Below are positions 59,984-64,000 of a stretch of DNA of 64,000 bases, in pieces. Positions within the stretch are counted from its first letter, which is position 1. The number at the start of each line of letters is the position of its first letter. The position numbers and the translations under genes are program-made. The notes beneath the pieces were generated by a model. The model worked only from the letters and a program-made list of their open reading frames with translations, had not been told where the DNA came from and ran no database searches. The stretch is from Clostridium collagenovorans DSM 3089 (lineage in GTDB: Bacteria > Bacillota > Clostridia > Clostridiales > Clostridiaceae). The stretch is taken from positions 373,945 to 437,944 of the forward strand of contig NZ_FQXP01000004.1 of assembly GCF_900130005.1 (NCBI RefSeq), in the 5' to 3' direction.

Positions 59984-61462
59984 ATGTCAAAAAAAACAGA
60001 TGAAAATAGAGTTAATATATATGAAGGTATTATATCGCTTATAGAAAGGTACAGTTTAATAATTAGTTTGATTATATTATTAGTAATAACATATATATGT
60101 TTTAAAAATTTAGGTGTGTTTCCTGTTCAAGATTGGGATGAAGCAAGACATGGAGTAAGTGCATACGAAATGTTGAAAAATAATGAATATATAATAAATA
60201 CCTATAATTACACTCAAGATTATTGGAATCTAAAACCGCCATTAAGCTTCTGGGCTATAATAGCTTCATTCAAGATTTTTGGTACATCAGTCTTTTCAAT
60301 GAGATTCTACTCGGCTATTTCCATGATTATAACTAGTATTATTAGTGCAAGATTTATATATAAAAAATATGGGAAATTAGAGTCTATAATATCACTAATT
60401 AGTTTTTCAGCATGTTTACCATTATATATGAATCATATGGGTAGACATGGGGATGCAGACTCATTGTTTTTATTATTATTTACAATAGCTATGTTGTGTA
60501 TGATGAGTATAAAAGAAAATAAAAGAAATCTTTATTTTTGTGGATTAGCCTTTGCATTAGCTTTTTTAACTAAGAGTTGGCATGCCTTTTCCATAGTAGC
60601 CATTGGTGGATTATATTTATTATTTACTTGTGAAATAAAAAAAATATCCTTAAAGCAGTGGGTAATTTTTGCGAGTTCGTTTATTATGCCTATTGCTATA
60701 TGGATTGCTTTAAGAATAGGTAAGGATGGTTTTAAGTTTTTAATTGAGATGGTGAGGTATGATTTGTTAGCTAGAAGTAATATTGCTTTAGAGGGACATA
60801 CTGGTGATGTGTGGACTTATCTAGAGTTCATTTTTAGTGAAAGTAGAATGCTGGTTATTTTGATGTGCTCAATAATTCTATTAGGTATAGGATATTATAG
60901 CGATAAAATTATGTTAAGGAAAAATCATTTGATAGGTTTCGGATTATGGATAATAGTTCCATTTGCTATCTTCACTAAGGCATCTACAAAACTGGGGTGG
61001 TATATTATACCATTATATATTCCTATGATAATAGTTAGCTCTATAATTTTTGGAAGGCTATTAAAGGATAAAAAGGTGATAAAAAGTATTAAAATTATTG
61101 TATTTGTTACCTTGATAGCTACTCAATTAGTTTATATAAAGGATATTGTAAATTTTGTAAATACACCGAGCTCTGACTCTGTACAAAAGTTCATTGAGAA
61201 AAGTGCTTATTATGTAGAAGAAGTTAAAGGTAAAAGAGCTTATATAGATATAAGTGGAGATGAGTGGAGTCAAAGTAGGTTGTTTCTGGCGGAGATTATA
61301 GGGGATTTTAAGTGCGAAAATGGAGGGGTAGGAGGATTTATTAAAAATAAAGAATCAGCAGTTTTAATTGCAAAAAAAGAATTATATTATGATAATCAGA
61401 AGTTCATGATGGATACGAGAGTTTTATTTGAGGATGATGAGTATGTTTTTGTTACTAAATAG
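59984..61462 (+). CDS. GT39/ArnT-like lipid-linked-sugar glycosyltransferase
   Basis: A 492-residue polytopic protein with ATG 59984, five nt after GGAGG; TTG 59972 is inside the site. The first extracytoplasmic loop has the catalytic-type acidic pair in QDWDEARHG. About eleven further helices follow, including the ThrLysSerTrpHis-containing FALAFLTKSWHAF. This is the fold of PMT/ArnT enzymes, which take a sugar from a polyprenyl phosphate outside the membrane. Acceptors may be wall polymers or proteins. The GT2 gene downstream would make the lipid donor and the GtrA protein would flip it. Confidence 0.88.
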   Translation: MSKKTDENRVNIYEGIISLIERYSLIISLIILLVITYICFKNLGVFPVQDWDEARHGVSAYEMLKNNEYIINTYNYTQDYWNLKPPLSFWAIIASFKIFGTSVFSMRFYSAISMIITSIISARFIYKKYGKLESIISLISFSACLPLYMNHMGRHGDADSLFLLLFTIAMLCMMSIKENKRNLYFCGLAFALAFLTKSWHAFSIVAIGGLYLLFTCEIKKISLKQWVIFASSFIMPIAIWIALRIGKDGFKFLIEMVRYDLLARSNIALEGHTGDVWTYLEFIFSESRMLVILMCSIILLGIGYYSDKIMLRKNHLIGFGLWIIVPFAIFTKASTKLGWYIIPLYIPMIIVSSIIFGRLLKDKKVIKSIKIIVFVTLIATQLVYIKDIVNFVNTPSSDSVQKFIEKSAYYVEEVKGKRAYIDISGDEWSQSRLFLAEIIGDFKCENGGVGGFIKNKESAVLIAKKELYYDNQKFMMDTRVLFEDDEYVFVTK

Positions 61463-61504
61463 GTGTTGATTATGCACTAGTAATTATGGGAAGAGGGATG
61501 TTTT

Positions 61505-62449
61505 ATGAAAACTATATATTTTGTTATACCTTGCTATAATGAGGAAGAGGTTTTGAAGGAAACAGCTAAAAGATTAGAAGAAAAAATGGAATCTTTAATG
61601 GAGAATAAAAAGATTAGTGAGAACAGTAGAATTGTATTTATAGATGATGGAAGTAAGGATAGTACATGGAGCATAATAGAGGAACTGAATAAATTAGATG
61701 AAAAATTTTCAGGTATTAAGCTTTCAAGAAATAGAGGGCATCAGAATGCATTGCTAGCAGGATTGATGACTGTAAAAGAAAAGTGTGATGCAGCTATTTC
61801 ATTAGATGCAGACTTACAAGATGACATAAACGTAGTGGATAAGTTCATTGATAGGTTTATTGATGGGTGTGAAATAGTTTATGGAGTGAGAAGCGATAGG
61901 AAAATGGATACTATTTTTAAAAGAACTACTGCACAGGGTTTTTATAGGGTTATGAAAGTTCTGGGAGTAGATATAGTTTATAATCATGCAGATTATAGAT
62001 TGATGAGTAAGAGAAGTCTTGATGAACTAGAAAATTTTAAGGAAGTAAATTTATTTTTAAGGGGCATAGTGCCCTTGATAGGTTTTAAATCTGATATTGT
62101 TTTATATGAGAGGAATGAAAGGTATGCAGGAGAATCGAAATATCCTTTGAAAAAAATGTTGTTATTTGCTTTTGAAGGTATAACATCATTTAGTGTAAAA
62201 CCTATAAGAATTGTCTTGGGAGTAGGGATAGTTATGTTTTTATCAAGTTTAGTTGCATTAATTTACTCATTAGTTGTATGGATTTTAGGTAAAACAGTTC
62301 ATGGATGGACTACATTAGTTTCATCTGTATGGATGCTTGGAGGTCTTCAATTATTAGGTATGGGAATAATAGGTGAATATATTGGTAAAATATACATGGA
62401 AAGTAAAGGAAGACCTAAGTTTATTGTTGAAAAATTCATTAATAAATAA
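61505..62449 (+). CDS. GT2 polyprenyl-phosphate glycosyltransferase (GtrB-like)
   Basis: A 314-residue protein. The GT-A domain has VIPCYNEEEVL, the DDGSKDST nucleotide-binding loop and SLDADLQDD for metal binding. The RNRGHQNAL segment is typical of dolichol/bactoprenol-phosphate transferases. Two C-terminal membrane helices (about 230-250 and 270-295) tether it. It would transfer a sugar from UDP/GDP to undecaprenyl phosphate at the inner face. GAGGG precedes ATG 61505, and it ends at a terminator. Confidence 0.93.
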   Translation: MKTIYFVIPCYNEEEVLKETAKRLEEKMESLMENKKISENSRIVFIDDGSKDSTWSIIEELNKLDEKFSGIKLSRNRGHQNALLAGLMTVKEKCDAAISLDADLQDDINVVDKFIDRFIDGCEIVYGVRSDRKMDTIFKRTTAQGFYRVMKVLGVDIVYNHADYRLMSKRSLDELENFKEVNLFLRGIVPLIGFKSDIVLYERNERYAGESKYPLKKMLLFAFEGITSFSVKPIRIVLGVGIVMFLSSLVALIYSLVVWILGKTVHGWTTLVSSVWMLGGLQLLGMGIIGEYIGKIYMESKGRPKFIVEKFINK

Positions 62450-62485
62450 AAGGCAGTATTATTTATAATACTGCCTTTTATTTAT
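62448..62485 (+). terminator. intrinsic terminator after the glycosylation genes
   Basis: AAAAGGCAGTATTA-ttta-TAATACTGCCTTTT is a perfect 14-bp stem with a 4-nt loop, followed by TTATTTAT. Its first bases overlap the stop codon of the GT2 gene. Confidence 0.93.
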
Positions 62486-63266
62486 ATATACAAAGATCCT
62501 CGGTTATATATGGTTTAAGTTAGAAATATGTTATTTTAGTATGAATATTTATTTTGCTTAATATGGTCAACTATTATTAATTAGGAATATAAATATATGT
62601 ATTAGTTAAGCATTATTTGATTTAAAATACAGTAAATTGTCAAAAATAATAAATTATTATAGACATATCCTCTTTAAGTAAGATAAAATATTACATATAG
62701 TATTAATAAATAATGCAAATAAATTATCATATTAAAGCATAAGTATAAAAAGTAGAATATATTCATATTTCGTGAAGTAAAAAACATATTTATTATATTA
62801 AAGCATAGAGAAAATTAAAGATTTATTGCTGATTTATATAATATATGGCGAAAGGTATATATTTCTAAATTATGTCTTTAAAAACAATTTTAATATAGGG
62901 GGTGAAATATGTTAAGCTATATGCACTAAGATGTTTATTTGTAGTTTATTAAGCTAAAAGTTATTTTAAGTTTTGCAATAATTAAAAAAATATATTTTAT
63001 TGCTAAGTCTACGATTAAAAAAGAATTTTATTAACTTTATACTGCTAAAATATCAAAGATAGCACTTGTTAATATTGTTGGATATTCTTCCTTTTGTAAA
63101 AGAAAAAAATATACAAGCTTTTAAAGAATTTAACTTATATTAAATCCTTAAAAGTATAAGGAGAGAAACTTTAGAATTATAGACTAATTTAAGCTTATAA
63201 TTTTTAAGAGTAATTAAGATATGATAACTTCTTAATTATACTCAAGTAAATATAGGGGGAAGAAGT
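62486..63266. other. 781-nt AT-rich leader region with a six-codon ORF
   Basis: No full gene is supported. At 62909-62929 the frame M-L-S-Y-M-H-stop follows AGGGGGTG at a good distance. It could be a leader peptide or the relic of a start. The rest is A/T-rich, with the promoter of the glucosaminidase gene presumably inside. GGGGGA at about 63255-63260 is the ribosome binding site of that gene. Confidence 0.45.
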
Positions 63267-64000
63267 GTGAAAAAAAGCAATAGAATAATAAGCCTAATCC
63301 TAACCTTAATATTTCTAAGTACAATTATACCAACGAAAATTGTACAAGCTTCAACAGACTTTGATATATTAAGTGAACCAACAGCAACTGTTGAGCAAAT
63401 GAAAGAATGGGCTAGGAAAAAAGGTGCCAAAGAATTTTTTATAGAGTTAGCAGATATATATATGGAAGCTTACAAGAAGCATGGTGGAGTAAATCCAGTT
63501 GTAGCATATGCACAATCTGCTAAGGAGACGGGTTATGGTAAATTTGGTGGTGTATTGGATGAGTCTTATAAGAATCCTTGCGGATTAAAAACTAATTCTG
63601 GTGGGGATGATAAGGATCCAAATGCACATCATAGATTTAATAGTTGGGAAGAAGGTATATCAGCACATTTAGATCATTTAGCTCTTTATGCTGGGGCAGA
63701 TTCTTACCCAAGAAAAGATACTACAGATCCAAGGCATAGCGCAAGTTTACTAGGAAAAGCTAACAAAGTTAGTGGCTTAGAAGGACTATGGGCAACTGCA
63801 CAAGGATATGCAAGTCAACTTAATGCTATGATTGTTGAAGTAAATAATACTTCTATACCAAAAAAGCCATCAATGATGAGAGTTGATAACCCAACAGGTG
63901 AAGTCGAAGGAAACGTTGAAGTATATGGATGGGCTTTAAATGATGCAGGAATCAAAGAAGTTAAAATATACTTAGACGACAAATATTTAGGTAGTGCAAA
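63267..64000 (+). CDS. secreted glucosaminidase/autolysin, N-terminal part (3' end outside window)
   Basis: An open frame from GTG 63267 (GGGGGA seven nt upstream) to the window end, 244 residues seen. The signal peptide spans about residues 1-30 and ends near VQAS. A glucosaminidase-type peptidoglycan hydrolase domain follows (about 55-200), with YAQSAKETGYGKFGG, where the Glu is the likely catalytic acid. Later come the NPCGLK, FNSWEEGI and LEGLWATAQGYASQL motifs of the family. A bacterial Ig-like repeat then starts (VDNPTGEVEGNVEVYGWALN), the kind that is usually repeated several times before cell-wall-binding modules. It would cut glycan strands in the wall. The protein certainly continues past the window. 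Confidence 0.9.
   Translation, partial: MKKSNRIISLILTLIFLSTIIPTKIVQASTDFDILSEPTATVEQMKEWARKKGAKEFFIELADIYMEAYKKHGGVNPVVAYAQSAKETGYGKFGGVLDESYKNPCGLKTNSGGDDKDPNAHHRFNSWEEGISAHLDHLALYAGADSYPRKDTTDPRHSASLLGKANKVSGLEGLWATAQGYASQLNAMIVEVNNTSIPKKPSMMRVDNPTGEVEGNVEVYGWALNDAGIKEVKIYLDDKYLGSA

Noticed and set aside
1..64000. Insertion sequences, prophage, integrases, rRNA or tRNA genes
   Set aside because: No transposase, integrase or phage structural proteins and no rRNA or tRNA sequence were recognised anywhere in the window.

Overview
The window is very AT-rich (I judge roughly 70% by eye) with strong purine-rich ribosome binding sites, single-domain Gram-positive architecture (lipoboxes, LPxTG sortase signals, no outer-membrane genes) and two Csp-type germination subtilases. 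This points to a spore-forming Clostridium sensu stricto chromosome. I see no rRNA, tRNA, transposase or phage genes. I cannot name the species from sequence alone.

Layout. (1) 1-1479: end of a de novo NAD operon (nadB 3' part, nadC). (2) 1480-9061: a cobalamin locus. A cobalamin riboswitch precedes a sortase-anchored beta-propeller protein, a DUF4430 (transcobalamin-like) lipoprotein, and a complete ECF transporter (EcfT, fused double ATPase, S component). (3) 9092-17097: GNAT acetyltransferase, zinc-finger methyltransferase, htpG, OPT transporter with a PqqD-like partner, and a cation diffusion facilitator. (4) 17700-25633: sulfur-transfer genes (rhodanese, CoA-disulfide-reductase-rhodanese fusion), then an ABC/FtsX permease with its two-component system. 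(5) 25755-37138: EamA permease, two tandem csp proteases, a sortase-anchored purple acid phosphatase, YibE/F, YjdM/PhnA and OppA. (6) 37997-47642: drug and stress efflux. A MarR-controlled heterodimeric ABC exporter, a MATE pump with its own MarR gene, and a YtrA-type GntR/ABC operon each have recognisable palindromic operators. (7) 47968-54097: a type I-B (Cst/Tneap-like) CRISPR-Cas effector operon cas6-cas8b1-cas7-cas5-cas3 with no cas1, cas2 or cas4. (8) 54322-56262: a single polypeptide joining an ECF sigma factor to a membrane-anchored DUF4179-like extracellular part. (9) 56582-64000: pnuC, an odd 2-hydroxyacid-dehydrogenase-like protein, a DUF3846/EF-Tu-domain-2-like protein, a GtrA/GT39/GT2 surface glycosylation module, and the start of a secreted glucosaminidase.

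The most unusual part is the CRISPR region. Cas3 keeps the HD nuclease residues, but its helicase has lost motif I (Walker A), motif II (DExH) and motif VI, although the frame is fully open. Cas6 has a single late histidine and an awkward start. The only array-like sequence is two imperfect copies of a 30-nt repeat directly after cas3. The set looks like a CRISPR system that has lost adaptation and processive DNA degradation but kept its proteins. That fits either early decay or a repurposed target-binding and nicking or silencing complex. The neighbouring sigma-DUF4179 fusion and the surface cobalamin-capture locus are the next most interesting items.
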